NCBI GenBank assembly: GCA_031265205.1
Contig: JAISCZ010000055.1
Coordinates: 1-64,000 of the forward strand
DNA from: Deltaproteobacteria bacterium
GTDB taxonomy: Bacteria > Desulfobacterota > Desulfarculia > Adiutricales > Adiutricaceae
Direction: 5' to 3'
Length of the DNA stretch: 64,000 nucleotides
Shown here: one piece after another, positions 38,891 through 48,922 of the stretch
Layout of the letters: each line of letters opens with the position of its first letter
Numbering within the stretch: position 1 is the stretch's first letter
Position numbers and translations under genes: made by a program
Notes under the pieces: generated by a model
Databases searched by the model: none
Told to the model about the DNA's origin: nothing
What the model saw: only the letters and a program-made list of their open reading frames with translations

Positions 38891-41266
38891 TTAGACGATA
38901 GGCGGCCGCAAAAGCATGGATTGCGCCATCTGGGCCGCCTGGCTCAGGTCAGGGTATTCCTGGCTCAGGGAACGGAACTGATTTAAATATTCCACGGTCA
39001 TCAAGACTGTCCGCACCATGTCCCCGATGTCGCGGCCCAAACGGCGGGAGGCGCTATGGAAGTCCCCCTCGAGGGCCCACTCGTAAATGGCCCAGCTCCG
39101 GTTGGGTTCATAGCTAGGCGTGGAAAAATCGTCTTTCGCGAGCGCGGAGGCCATGGACGTGGTGGCTTTCTCGAAATTCAGCAAAGCCTCGATCAGTTTC
39201 TGGGGAGGTTTTTGGGCGTAAGGGCTTTGGCCGCCGCCCTTGAGGCTGCTGTCAATGATATAGGCCACGGTGGCGGCCAAGAGGGCGGGGGAATCGGGGA
39301 GAGATTGGGCCGCGATCGCCTCGGAATAGACCAGGGGATGATCCAAGCGCAGTTGGGAGGCCACTTCCCCCTTGGGGGTAAGCGCGTGGGCGGCGGTGAG
39401 ATAGCCGCTTTTTTTAAGAAAACGGGCGTGCTTCTGAAAAGAGGCGATAATCTCGCGGCCCGCCATCCGCAGATTCGCCGCGCTTTTCTTACGCGCGTTC
39501 TGCCAGACCAAAAGGGATTTTACGAGAATATCCTTGACGTGGCTGAGCGGGTAGGCCTTCAGAAGATTTAAAACCATGGAAAAATCAATATTGAGCCGGC
39601 TCCGGATGGGGTTGGGCGGGGAGCGGAAGAGCCCGTCCATGAGCTTTAAATCCATAAAAGGCCCCGGCAGAATGAGCGCGAAACCTATCAGATCCCGACC
39701 GCGCCGACCGGCGCGGCCGGTCATCTGGGCGAGTTCCGTGGCCGTCAGATCCGCGAACCCGCTCCCGTTGAAGCGGTCGCTTTGAGGAATGACGACGGTC
39801 CGCGCCGGAAAATTGACCCCGGCCGAGACCGTGGAGGTCGCGAAAATGGCCGAGAGGAGCCCCTGGCTCATCAGTTCTTCCACCAGGAACTTGTATTGGG
39901 GGAGATGCCCCGCGTGATGGCTGGCGACGGCCCGTTTCCGCGCGGGCGTTAAATCCTGGTAGCTCTCGATATAGGGATACTTCGCGACGTACTCGTCAAT
40001 GAGGCTCGCGCGCGCCAACGCGCGCTCGGGGGGCTCGGAGACCCCCAAATCAATGAGCCGGGCCGCCTTGTCGCAGTCCGAGCGGGACTTTAAAAAGCAG
40101 ATGGCCGGAAGGAGGTCCAAGTCCCGCAGGCACTTGAGGGAGCCGGAGCTAAAGGGCAGATCGCGCCTGGAACCGAAGGAAGAGCGGCGGCGCCCCTCCT
40201 TGTCGGGGACGGCGGACTTGCCCGCCGCGTCCTCTAAGGTGGAGAGGGTGCGGCGCCGGAAGCACAGGGGAATCAGGGGCACGGGCCGTTCCCCGCCGTT
40301 GACCACTTTGACCTCGGTGCCCCGGATATTGGAGAGCCAGTCGGCGATTTCCCGCGCGTTTTCAATGGTCGCGGATAGCAGGAGGAGCCGCACCCGGGTG
40401 GGGAGATAGATCAGCACCTCTTCCCAGACCACGCCTCTTTCCAGGTCCGCCAGATAATGGGCCTCGTCGAGGATCACCAAATCGTAATCCAGGTCGCGCG
40501 CCGAGCTCATGGCGTCGTAGAGCTGATTGCGCAGGATCTCGGTGGTGCCCACGATAATGGGAGAACGGGGATTGAGCTTATGGTCGCCCGTGATAAGGCC
40601 CACCAGGTCGGTCCCGAAAATTTTGCCGAACTCGATGAACTTGGCGTTGGAAAGGGCTTTGAGGGGAGAGGCGTACCAAATGGAACGCCCGGCGGCGATT
40701 TCCTCCTCGATGGCCTTCTGGGCGATCCAGGTCTTTCCGCTCCCCGTGGGGGCCGAGACAATGACGTCGTGGCTCTTAATAAGCTCAATGGATTCCGTCT
40801 GAAAGGGATCCGGGATAAAAGGGGCCAGCTGGGGCTGGCCGATTTCGCTCAAAAATTCTTGAACCTTGGCGGTGACCACGATCTCCCCCGCCTGATCCGC
40901 GGAGAGGGAGCGCTCCGTCGCCGCCCGTTTTTGGAGATAGCGCTTCTCCCGCTCCTCCGGGGTTTCGGCCGCGCGCCGCTCCCGCCGCGCGGCCGCGGAA
41001 GCCGCCGCGCGTTTTTGGCGGGACGCGGCCCGCCGCTGGCGCCACTTGGCCCCTTTGCTCAGTTTGCGGGGCTTTTCCGCCGGGGCGGCGGGATCTCCCC
41101 TCTCCGCCTCAGGAGAGTCGGCGCCCTCCGCCGCGCCCGCGGAATCCGGGGCCCCTTCCGGGGAAGCCTCGCGGGGAGGGCCAGGATTGGGTTTCGCTGG
41201 AGACGAGGCGGGAGAGGAGAGCGCGGGGTCGCTTTCGCTCCCGCGCGGTTGATTTGAGTCTGGCAT
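38891..41266 (-). CDS. Ski2-like DEAH-box RNA/DNA helicase
   Basis: A 791-residue superfamily 2 helicase. The first ~110 residues are disordered (Pro/Glu-rich, then strongly basic: 'KWRQRRAASRQKRAAASAAA'), likely nucleic-acid binding. The core has motif I 'VSAPTGSGKTWIAQ' (~172), motif II 'LVILDEAHYLAD' (~272), motif III 'LLLSATIENAREIADWL' (~294), 'ASHHAGHLPQYKFLVEELM' and motif VI 'QMTGRAGRRGRD' (~520), followed by a Ski2-type helical region. Members unwind RNA during turnover or DNA during repair; the partner here is unknown. The start is set at the ATG at 41266, where the Pro/Ser-rich part begins; the frame remains open to 41488 through AT-rich DNA that does not look coding. Confidence 0.88.
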   Translation of the reverse strand: MPDSNQPRGSESDPALSSPASSPAKPNPGPPREASPEGAPDSAGAAEGADSPEAERGDPAAPAEKPRKLSKGAKWRQRRAASRQKRAAASAAARRERRAAETPEEREKRYLQKRAATERSLSADQAGEIVVTAKVQEFLSEIGQPQLAPFIPDPFQTESIELIKSHDVIVSAPTGSGKTWIAQKAIEEEIAAGRSIWYASPLKALSNAKFIEFGKIFGTDLVGLITGDHKLNPRSPIIVGTTEILRNQLYDAMSSARDLDYDLVILDEAHYLADLERGVVWEEVLIYLPTRVRLLLLSATIENAREIADWLSNIRGTEVKVVNGGERPVPLIPLCFRRRTLSTLEDAAGKSAVPDKEGRRRSSFGSRRDLPFSSGSLKCLRDLDLLPAICFLKSRSDCDKAARLIDLGVSEPPERALARASLIDEYVAKYPYIESYQDLTPARKRAVASHHAGHLPQYKFLVEELMSQGLLSAIFATSTVSAGVNFPARTVVIPQSDRFNGSGFADLTATELAQMTGRAGRRGRDLIGFALILPGPFMDLKLMDGLFRSPPNPIRSRLNIDFSMVLNLLKAYPLSHVKDILVKSLLVWQNARKKSAANLRMAGREIIASFQKHARFLKKSGYLTAAHALTPKGEVASQLRLDHPLVYSEAIAAQSLPDSPALLAATVAYIIDSSLKGGGQSPYAQKPPQKLIEALLNFEKATTSMASALAKDDFSTPSYEPNRSWAIYEWALEGDFHSASRRLGRDIGDMVRTVLMTVEYLNQFRSLSQEYPDLSQAAQMAQSMLLRPPIV

Positions 41267-41596
41267 TAATGCACCGTTTTGCGCGTCGAAAAAAGGCTCA
41301 AGGCGTTTTTTAACGAAATTGGGTTTTGGCTTATATACATTTTTATTCCCCAAAAAACCCAAGTCAGGGGAAAAACATATTTTTATTAACATGATTCCCC
41401 GGAATAGGCAAGAATAGCGCCTTAACTTAAGGCTTTCGCGTAAATATAAAGCGCCGCCGCCTAAAAAATTAGGCGGCGGCGCTTTCAAGGGCGGAAAGGG
41501 AAGGCGCCGGGCGTTTCCCGGAAGCCCTCCTTAGCGAAGCGGACGCTTCCCACGCCGCGCGAGCGGCTTTTTCAGCCGCGACAGGCTTGACATACT
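41267..41596. other. Spacer upstream of the Ski2-like gene
   Basis: About 330 bases. The 41290-41440 part is AT-rich and probably holds the promoter of the minus-strand helicase. A complementary pair, GCGCCGCCGCC (41450-41460) and GGCGGCGGCGC (41471-41481), forms an 11-bp stem around a short AT-rich loop. No gene recognised. Confidence 0.4.
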
Positions 41597-41745
41597 CCCC
41601 GGAGCGAGCTCCTGGGGATTCCGGGATTAGCGAAGGACGCCGGTCGAGACCGGTCTTGCCCCTTCTCCCCCGCGAGCCGACGCCCCGACTCGTTGTCAGA
41701 AGCGCGCGATTCATCCCCGAAGCGAGCTTCTGGGGCTTTCTCGCG
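41583..41745. mobile_element. IS200/IS605-type end pair, no transposase
   Basis: Two hairpins of the IS200/IS605 (IS1341/TnpB) end type lie 118 bases apart: 41597-41617 (CCCC-GGAGC-GA-GCTCC-T-GGGG) and 41715-41735 (CCCC-GAAGC-GA-GCTTC-T-GGGG). They share length, the two-base loop and the single bulged T, and differ by a compensated base-pair change. The first is preceded by CTTGACATACT, a string commonly found beside such elements. There is no tnpA or tnpB between them, so this is either a remnant or a small palindrome-associated element that would need a transposase in trans. Exact ends are not determined. Confidence 0.6.
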
Positions 41746-41770
41746 CTAGGAAGGTAAAGAAGAGAAAGTT

Positions 41771-42907
41771 TTAAACCCTTTTTTTGCGTTTTGAGGAAGT
41801 TTTCTTTTTCGGAGCCTTGCGGGCGGAACTGCTGGCCACTTTCCTTTTGGGTTTTTTGCTCCGCTGATAGCTCTTGGCCTTTTTCTTGGGAGAGCCGTAG
41901 GTGGAAGCCATGCTGGGAAGGCTGTCCCCCATCGCGGAAAGGGCCTGTTTGACCGCGCCGTTGGTCGCGGCCATCTTGGCCGCCTCCGAGAGGGGCGCCG
42001 CCGCCGGATCGTCAACGTAGCGCCGACCCCCGATAAAATAAGGACCGTAATCCACGCCGAAGGCCGCCGTCTCGGCGACGAGGTTCAGGCGCGGGGAAGC
42101 CAAGAGAAAATTGCCGTTACCCGTGTAAACGCCCAACATATACTGTCCCTCGACGCGGGGGTCCTGGTAGACCAAAACGTCGCCGGGACGCAGGTCCTGG
42201 CGGGAAACGGGTTTCCCCGCGGCCAACGCGCCGCGGGAGTTTCTGTCGCTCAGGCGAACTCCCGATTGGGACAAAATGTAAGAGACGTACCCGGCGTTGT
42301 CGAAACCGGCCTCCGGGCTCGCGCCGCCGGCCCGGTAAGGACGACCGGTCAGGCTGTAGGCCAAAGTGAGTAGGCGGTTGGTGAAGCCCTGGCCGCTTTT
42401 GAGGCCACGGGTGGAAGCGGGGGCGTCATCGGTTAAGACCGTCGCGGAGACGGTCCGAGTGGGGGCGGCGACGCGGGATTTGGACCCCAGGCCGTAATTG
42501 GCCAAGAGGGTCTGCCCAGCCACGCGCGTCGAAAGGTTGCCGTCCAGGCCGCGCGAGGCGCCCGGGGCGTCAATCAAGGGCTCCGCGGAATCGCGGGAAA
42601 AGCTTGGTTGAGAGCGCGAGTCGGCCTCGGGATCGTTAAAATAAGTATCTTCTAAGGAGACAATCCGAGCCTCGGTTTCGAGCCGAGCGGGCGCTTCCAC
42701 GATACTGCCGGGGCGATATCGCCTCAGGGCCTGGGTTTCGGACGGTTGTCGCCAAGTCCCCTGAGGGTTAGAGGGTTTGGAAACCGCGACGGGCCTGTAA
42801 TTTTGGCCTCCCCCGCAGGAAGGAAGAAAAATTAGCGCGGAAAGGAAGAAGAGGCCAAAGAGAGCCGTCGGGGAGGCGCCAGAACGCGCCTCGGGAAATT
42901 TGGACAT
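41771..42907 (-). CDS. NlpC/P60-fold lipoprotein lacking catalytic residues
   Basis: A 378-residue lipoprotein: hydrophobic signal with lipobox FLPSC (Cys ~31), a long linker (~35-175), an NlpC/P60-like domain (~175-300) and a very basic Lys/Ser-rich tail (~330-378). The domain keeps the family scaffold ('LAYSLTGRPYRAGGASPEAGFD', 'LRPGDVLVYQDP', 'LGVYTGNGNFLLAS'). The Cys of the usual DCSG motif is Asn (GFDNAGYVS, ~203), the usual His of HVGIY is not there (MLGVY), and the third position (FIHA) reads FLLA. It should therefore be a wall-binding or scaffold pseudoenzyme. AGGAGG eight bases upstream fixes the ATG at 42907. The stop lies 26 bases beyond the end-hairpin element. Confidence 0.8.
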   Translation of the reverse strand: MSKFPEARSGASPTALFGLFFLSALIFLPSCGGGQNYRPVAVSKPSNPQGTWRQPSETQALRRYRPGSIVEAPARLETEARIVSLEDTYFNDPEADSRSQPSFSRDSAEPLIDAPGASRGLDGNLSTRVAGQTLLANYGLGSKSRVAAPTRTVSATVLTDDAPASTRGLKSGQGFTNRLLTLAYSLTGRPYRAGGASPEAGFDNAGYVSYILSQSGVRLSDRNSRGALAAGKPVSRQDLRPGDVLVYQDPRVEGQYMLGVYTGNGNFLLASPRLNLVAETAAFGVDYGPYFIGGRRYVDDPAAAPLSEAAKMAATNGAVKQALSAMGDSLPSMASTYGSPKKKAKSYQRSKKPKRKVASSSARKAPKKKTSSKRKKRV

Positions 42908-44453
42908 TTACGATCCTCCTAAGCGGGCGGCTAACACATACTTTAGCTTCCCGGGAGTTGATTCAAGGCGGAGCTACTGGCCGCCTTAAAAGCGAGTTAT
43001 CCTCCTTAAGAACGTCGCGAGACGCCCTAACCGCGTAAAGAGCGGCCAAAGTCCGATATTTGAGGCCTCGGATTAGGGCCGGGTAACGGTCGCTTTGCCC
43101 AAAAGCGACCCAAAAATAAGAAGGAAAAAAAAAGACGCAAGCTTCTCATTAAGAAACCGCGAAGAATCGCGGATTAAAAAGAAAGGATGGCTGGTTTGGA
43201 ATTTTCATTTATTTTATGGTCGATGTCAAGAAAAAAATTTGCGTGGCCTAAGCTAGCCAATTTATTGAATATTGCCTATAAATGGCCACTTTTAAGCCCT
43301 TCGCGGACTAATCCGGCGACGGGCTAGGGGCGTTTTTTTTGCGCTTCTAAAAGAAAAACAAAAAGTCCCTCGCCTCCCGGGGGGCGCCCTCCCGGCGGGC
43401 GGCGCCAGAGAGGGCCCGCGCCATGATATAGCGCTTATCGCCGCCATTTTAAGGTAAGCGGGGACGCGAGCTGGGGGTCGCTTGGGGCCGGAAAACCCAA
43501 ACGCGCGGGATTAATTTATTTTTTTTAATTATTTTTTAGCGATAAATGATTGAAAATAGACTAATTTAGGCCATTTTTACGAGAACGCGCCCCAAATGGC
43601 GAAAACAGGCCACTTTTCGGTCCAAGGAAGGAACGCTCCAACCCCCTCATTACGAACCAAAACGAATCCTTTGGGGACCGAGTCGCGCGCCTAGAGGCCT
43701 CGCGGAGAGCCACGTTCCCCTGACGGGCGGGGAAAAGACTCGCGCCGATACGCTTTATGGCGCTCCACGGGGAACGCCTCGCGCCTTAAGACGCCGCGAG
43801 GGCCGTTTAAAATATTTATAGCTATAAATTAAATTATTTTTAGGCTATAAACTATTGAAAATAGTGAAAATTAGCCATAAAAATAATTAGCTACCCCTCC
43901 TTACGCGCGGAAAAGCCGATCGCCGCGCTGACCCTCTAGCGTGGCGCGTGGCGGACGAAAATCAGGACGCTTAAAGCGGGCGGAACGAAAAGGGCGACGG
44001 CAAAATTAGAAAACGCCGGCTATTTCGAGACAAGGAGACAGTGAGGCGGAAGGTCGCGGCGGGGGATACGCCGCGAAACCAAAGACGCTTCGCGCGGCGC
44101 TCCTCGCGAAGGCCGCCAGCGTCGCGCCGAGGGTGGCTTTACCCGAATATTTCAAGCGCGCGAGGCGCGAGAGACTTGTCTCTTGGGCGAGACTTTTCGC
44201 GGTTGGAGCGAGCTTCCGCCCTTTGGCGAGGCCAACGCCGGCGCGGGTTTCAAGGCGCGGCGCCTTGAACCCGCGCCGAGCCCCTGGAAAGGCTTTCCAT
44301 TTTGCCGGCGCCTAAAACCACCTTGGCCTTCTTCCGCTTGAAGCGCTCAAAGGGGAATAACCCTAAAATTTGTCAAAGAGGGACATATCGAGAACTCACT
44401 CCAGACGCCTCCGCGATAAGACAAAGCGCGAACGGACAGATGGTTTTCTGACT
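42908..44453. other. Long gene-poor region with dispersed AT-rich repeats
   Basis: About 1.5 kb without a supported gene. Two related AT-rich segments, 43527-43574 and 43832-43878, align over ~45 bases (TTATTTTTTAG-like start, then ATTGAAAATAG and TTAG-CCAT). A looser relative may occur near 43255-43295. Short Arg-rich frames at 44041-44315 are not convincing. Confidence 0.45.
43527..43878. repeat. Pair of diverged AT-rich direct repeats
   Basis: Copies at 43527-43574 and 43832-43878 share ATTATTTTTTAG/ATTATTTTTAG, GATAAATGATTGAAAATAG/TATAAACTATTGAAAATAG and TTAGGCCAT/TTAGCCAT. Alignment was by eye, with roughly three-quarters identity. They lie in an intergenic region; function unknown. Confidence 0.45.
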
Positions 44454-45501
44454 TCAAAACGACACGCGTTTGGAAGATTGGATAAATTTTCCCCAATATC
44501 CATATAATTTATTACGCGTCGTATCGCTTTTCTTGTTGAATGGCGGCGCCACTATAGGATTAGCGGATATCATTTTCACGAACGAAATCTCTATTTTTTC
44601 GGCGTAACAATTGTCGTTCGCGTCTCCACGAGCGTTAATTTTAAAAAGCAAACGTTCGCGTTCGCCATTACTGATTGACTGATAACGTATAGTTTCAATT
44701 CCTGAATAAGATTTAAGATAATTCTCTTTAAACCTAGAATCACGCCAAGCGTGACCAAAAATTTTAGAATCGGAGTGGAAAAAGCGAGAAAGAATATGAT
44801 CCGTAAATTTTTCTATAATTGATAACTCTGTATCCATCTTTCCCATCCATTCCGGCAAAAACATTAAAGAGAATTCCGATATCGATTACGTCGCCAGTCT
44901 CCATCGGAAATAAAATATCCCACTATAATTTTAAAGTCAGTATTATTTTAATAGCTCCATACCTTGTTTTAAATACTCTCGGCGCGGCTGAATCATTTCC
45001 AAGCCATTGGTAATTGTTTAAAGACATATCGACCATGCCTTTAAACGCCATCTTTTTCTCTTCAGGAGACGCGAATCCTATTATATAACCCGTCGTCAAA
45101 ATAGCGTAGCCGCCGTCAAAATGGATATTGATCGCGTATTTTTCGCTCCCGCTTGATAAATTTAACTCAGTGAATAGTTAAGAGAATGATTGTCAGCGGT
45201 AGCGATGAATTCACTCTATCCGCTGGAAATTCAATTATTTATATCTAACAAAGACGGATACTCATCTTTTCTGAAATTAATATCGCGTGGTTCTGGCGAA
45301 AGAAATTCGCGTATTCCCAAATTTTGCCTTCCAAACGCCAAGGAAAAAGCGTATTGACTGACACAAGTATGAGACACGGGCAATTAGACGGAAATTGGCC
45401 CAATTCGAGCTCTTAAAAAATTTCATGTCAGAATATTCTGGCGTCAATTCAATAAAAGCGCAGTTATAAGAAATTATACAGGCGATAACGATAATTCCCA
45501 C
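44454..45501 (-). pseudogene. Decayed gene for a small secreted or lipoprotein-like protein
   Basis: A low-GC minus-strand stretch that reads as protein only in pieces. It starts at 45501 with MGIIVIACIISYNCAF, a short hydrophobic segment ending in Cys, then EYSDMKFF. A frame change at the T-rich run near 45420 would continue as ELELGQFPSNCP and FPWRLEGKIWEYANFF. A further piece, INIHFDGGYAILTTGYIIGF ... MVDMSLNNYQWLGND, ends at a TAG near 44932. The last 136 codons (44454-44864; MDTELSIIEKFTDHIL ... KLYGYWGKFIQ) are open in another frame. Several frameshifts and a stop indicate a pseudogene. Alternatively it is two short hypothetical genes. No family is recognised. Confidence 0.45.
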
Positions 45502-46896
45502 AAGGATTTTAACGCGTCTGAATATGACGGAGCCGACGCGTTTTAACGTTTTATGATGAGTTGTTTTTCCGATTCACGCCGTTCTTCGCCTCTCAATTTC
45601 GCGAATTACGCGCCCACGCGCGGCTCGCTTCAGGGCGCCTGACGGCGTTTTCAGATTAAGCGCCTTTGGGCGTGAAGATTGAAAAACCCGCCAACTAACG
45701 GCGCGCGGCGCGTCGGTTTTCGCCAGAGGAGAACCCGGCTTACCGAGCCGCTCCTCAAGAGAGACGCGCGGAGGCGAGGGTTGGAGTTCCCAACGCGCGA
45801 AAGCTCGCCAAGGCCGCTGGCGCGGCGCCAGTTCCGATTTTTCGGTAATGGCCAGAGCGCCCCACGCCTCAAAGCCATGAATAAAACAATCCAGCCCGAG
45901 TTTTCCAAAAATCGGGGATATCATGGCGGATTTTACTCCCGCTGGCCGTCCGCTCGGAAACGTCGCGGGGGATGTCGCGAAGTCCCTCAGTCCGAACGAA
46001 TCATGAAAATAATCTCCGCGAAACCAGGCTAAGTCAAATTTTCAATTCTATCAATCAATCAGCCATCCCCTCGCGGCGCGAATCCATTGTTTCGCCGCGA
46101 TTTTTCGCGCTTTCATCGAGATTGCGGATTCACCAATCTTAAACGATAAACGCCGAAGCGCGCGATTGGCGGCTGGTCGCGGGAGAAGGCCGCGGAAGGC
46201 CCCTTTTGGCGGCGCCCCGCGCGCTTCTCGCGTGGCCGCGCGAAGGCGAAGGGCTCGTAAAGGCTAGGAGAGAGCCCCAAAACGACCGCGGCCGCTTTGG
46301 GGGCCGCGCGGGCGCTTTAAAATTAACCGCGCCTCGCGCCGCGCGCTTTGGATTGCCGTTTCCCCAAAAGGCGCGGGCGGCGCGCGCCAAGACCTCCTCC
46401 AGGGGCTTAAATTTATTTCCGCGCGCCGCCGCCTTCAGGGCTTTTCCGCGACCCTGGGTCTCCCTGGGCGCGTTTTTCCCGCGGCGCGTTGGGCGGCTCT
46501 TGGGGAGGCGGAAAAAGCGCGGGGCCTTGACCGGGGGAAGCGTGGCCGCGTTCGGGCGCGCCTCCCAGCGCGAGCCAGAGCGCGCCGCGCGGATAGCCTC
46601 GGGGGCCTTCCCCCACTCTTCTCTCGCGTGGGAGGGCTAGGAAAGACGGCGTGACGCCCCCCAAAAGCTTCCGCCCCCCGCGGGGCCTTGGGCCGCGCCG
46701 GACGCGTCCGCGAGGATAATAAACGGGGCTGATTTCAGGGTTCTTGACCCTAAAAACGGGGGCGTTTAGCCTTCGCGCGACAAAAAGTGGCCACGAGAAG
46801 ACATTTCGCGTAAAATAAAATCCCTTCCCGGCGCTCCCGCTCCTCCTTTCCGTTCCAGGTCAAAATGATAGAAAATAACGAGACAGTAAACTATCC
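45502..46896. other. Long gene-poor region
   Basis: About 1.4 kb with no gene I can support; overlapping Arg-rich frames on both strands cancel each other. A CGCGGCG ... CGCCGCG stem at 46072-46099 followed by ATTTTT may be a plus-strand terminator, although no plus-strand gene precedes it. The 46740-46890 part is less GC-rich and probably holds the promoter of the radical SAM gene. Confidence 0.35.
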
Positions 46897-48267
46897 ATGT
46901 CCATTATTCCGCCGCGATTCTTGCCCCGGGTGGGGAATGACCCTTTGACGCAAGCCTTTGACCGCCCTTCCTTGGGCGGGGCGATGATGGGAGGCCCCCC
47001 GGGCCCGTCCCCCGACATTGACCGGAGTTATGAAACTTTGTGGGACCAGCCTCCCCGAGAGCCGCTGGCCGCCTATGTCAATATCCCTTTTTGCCCCAGC
47101 TTCTGCCCCTTCTGCGGCTTTTTTAAGGTCCGCCACGACGAGGAGCTGGAAAAACGCTACCTCGCCTCCCTCCTGCGGGAAATCGCGCGGGAAGGGGAGT
47201 TGCTACGGGCCCACGAACTGCGGATTTCCGCGCTCTTTATCGGCGGGGGCACCCCGGCGCTCTTAAGCCCGGCCCTTCTCGGCGAGCTTTTGGAGGGAAT
47301 CGCGCGCGCGGCGCCCCTCGCGGCTGACGCGGAAATAACCCTTGAAGGGCGCGTCAGCGTCATGGATCGGGAAAAGGCCCAAACCATCTTTCGGGGTGGG
47401 GTCAACCGACTCTCTTTGGGGATCCAGAGTTTTGACCGCGGCGTCCGCGCGCGGGCGGGCCGAGGGGATAGCCCCCGGAAAATCGTCTCTTTTATCGACG
47501 AAACGGCCGCCTTGGGCGCGGGCGCGCTCACGCTGGATTTGATGTTTGGGCTCCCGGGGCAGACCGCGGAAATCTTCGCGCGCGACCTGGAGACGGCGGC
47601 GAGTCTCCCCATCGACGCGCTCTCCGCCTATCTCACCAAAGTTATGCCCCAGACCGCGCTCGCGCGGGAAGTCTCGGATGGCTCCGCGCTTCCGCCCCTT
47701 TCCCGGCTCGCCGAATGTTACCGCCACGCCGACCGTTTTTTGGCCGACAAGGGCTTTGAAAAAGTTTCCGCCAACCATTTCCGGAGGACTCAGCGGGACC
47801 GCAACCTATACAATTATCTAACCATGGGACTCTACGATCTCGTCGGCTGGGGAGCGGGCGCCGGTAGCTTTACGCGCGGCAAACTCTCTTTAAACGCCCA
47901 GGATCTTGGCGTCTACGCGGACGGCGTGGAGCGCGGCCTTAAGCCCCTGGCCATGGTCCGCCCCCCGCACCCCCTCGCCGAGGCCATGGCGACCGTTAGC
48001 CGGACCCTCTTTCTGGGCGTCCTGGGCCGGGATTTGCTGCGACGCGAGCCCTTTGACGCGCCGCTGGTCTCCGAACTCATCGCCGTCTGGAACGAGGCGG
48101 GCCTCGTGGAAGAGGAAGAAAAAGGCTTTAAGCTTACCCAGGCGGGCTTTTTTTGGCGCTCCAACCTGGAGGAAGGCTTAAAGGGCGTTCTCTCCCTCGG
48201 CCTCCCGAGCGCGCGAGGGCCCGCGCCCGGCGCCGCGCCCACTCCCTCGCGCGGCCCCATGAATTAA
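46897..48267 (+). CDS. HemW-related radical SAM protein, HutW/ChuW-like
   Basis: A 456-residue radical SAM enzyme of the coproporphyrinogen-III-oxidase-like group. The cluster motif is CPSFCPFCGFF (~67-77), and 'YVNIPFC' precedes it. The CxxxCxFCGFF form is typical of the HutW/ChuW branch, which opens heme anaerobically, rather than HemW (CxxxCxYC). Further motifs are 'LFIGGGTPALLSPALL', 'GVNRLSLGIQSFD', 'LDLMFGLPGQT', 'DALSAYLTKVMP' and the C-terminal HemN-like 'LVGWGAGAGSF'. The first ~45 residues are poorly conserved, and no strong ribosome-binding site is seen at the ATG at 46897, so the true start may be internal. A periplasmic OB-fold gene follows downstream; no heme transporter is adjacent, so the heme role is tentative. 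Confidence 0.75.
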   Translation: MSIIPPRFLPRVGNDPLTQAFDRPSLGGAMMGGPPGPSPDIDRSYETLWDQPPREPLAAYVNIPFCPSFCPFCGFFKVRHDEELEKRYLASLLREIAREGELLRAHELRISALFIGGGTPALLSPALLGELLEGIARAAPLAADAEITLEGRVSVMDREKAQTIFRGGVNRLSLGIQSFDRGVRARAGRGDSPRKIVSFIDETAALGAGALTLDLMFGLPGQTAEIFARDLETAASLPIDALSAYLTKVMPQTALAREVSDGSALPPLSRLAECYRHADRFLADKGFEKVSANHFRRTQRDRNLYNYLTMGLYDLVGWGAGAGSFTRGKLSLNAQDLGVYADGVERGLKPLAMVRPPHPLAEAMATVSRTLFLGVLGRDLLRREPFDAPLVSELIAVWNEAGLVEEEEKGFKLTQAGFFWRSNLEEGLKGVLSLGLPSARGPAPGAAPTPSRGPMN

Positions 48268-48922
48268 AAAAATTTCACCTTCGCCGCGCTCGCCCCGCGC
48301 GGGCGCTAAAGACTTTTGAGGGGGCTTCGCTCCCGGCGGCGACCCCCTTTTGGCCTGTCCGCGAGGGCGCGCCTGGATGGCGGGCGTTCCGTGGTCCAAA
48401 ACGGTCCGCGAACGCCTCAAGGCGCCGGCGACCCCGCGCGGTCCCATGGCCTCCTTGGGGGCGAGTGGGCCTTAAGGCTCCCGCGCGCCACCTTTTTTCT
48501 CTCGCGCGGCCCAACATTCGCGAGCCTCGGGGCCTTTTAGGCGGCCCTTGGGCGGATTTTAAGGGCCGGTCCCTTTTTCCCCAAAAGGGCTCTTTTCAAG
48601 AAGAGCGAGAAAGGGGGACTCGCCCTCCCGCCCGGGCCGAAAACGCGCTCGCGCTCCAAGTCGCCCCAAGGCGCCCTAAGGCGTCCCAGGGCGGCCAAGC
48701 TGACGGTGGGCGGCGGGATCGCGCGGCGCGGCGGAACGCTTGATGGCTCAGCCTTTGGAAAACGAAGCCCTTTCGCGATAAAATTATGGGCGAAGCCACC
48801 GCTTTTTTCTCTCGCGGCGCGCGTCCCCCGCGCGGGGCTTCTTGAATACCTAAGCCCCTGGAGCGCGCGCCGCGGAAGGCTGGCCGCGCCAACCGCGAAG
48901 CCCTTTAAGGAGAACCAAACCC
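48268..48922. other. Gene-poor region before the YgiW-like gene
   Basis: About 650 bases, GC-rich, with mutually overlapping Arg/Pro/Gly-rich frames on both strands and no protein-like one. It should contain the promoter of the YgiW-like gene. Nothing else recognised. Confidence 0.35.

Noticed and set aside
46206-46664. Frames of 80-140 codons on both strands
   Set aside because: Opposing Arg/Ala-rich frames cover the same GC-rich DNA, and neither has a plausible start context.
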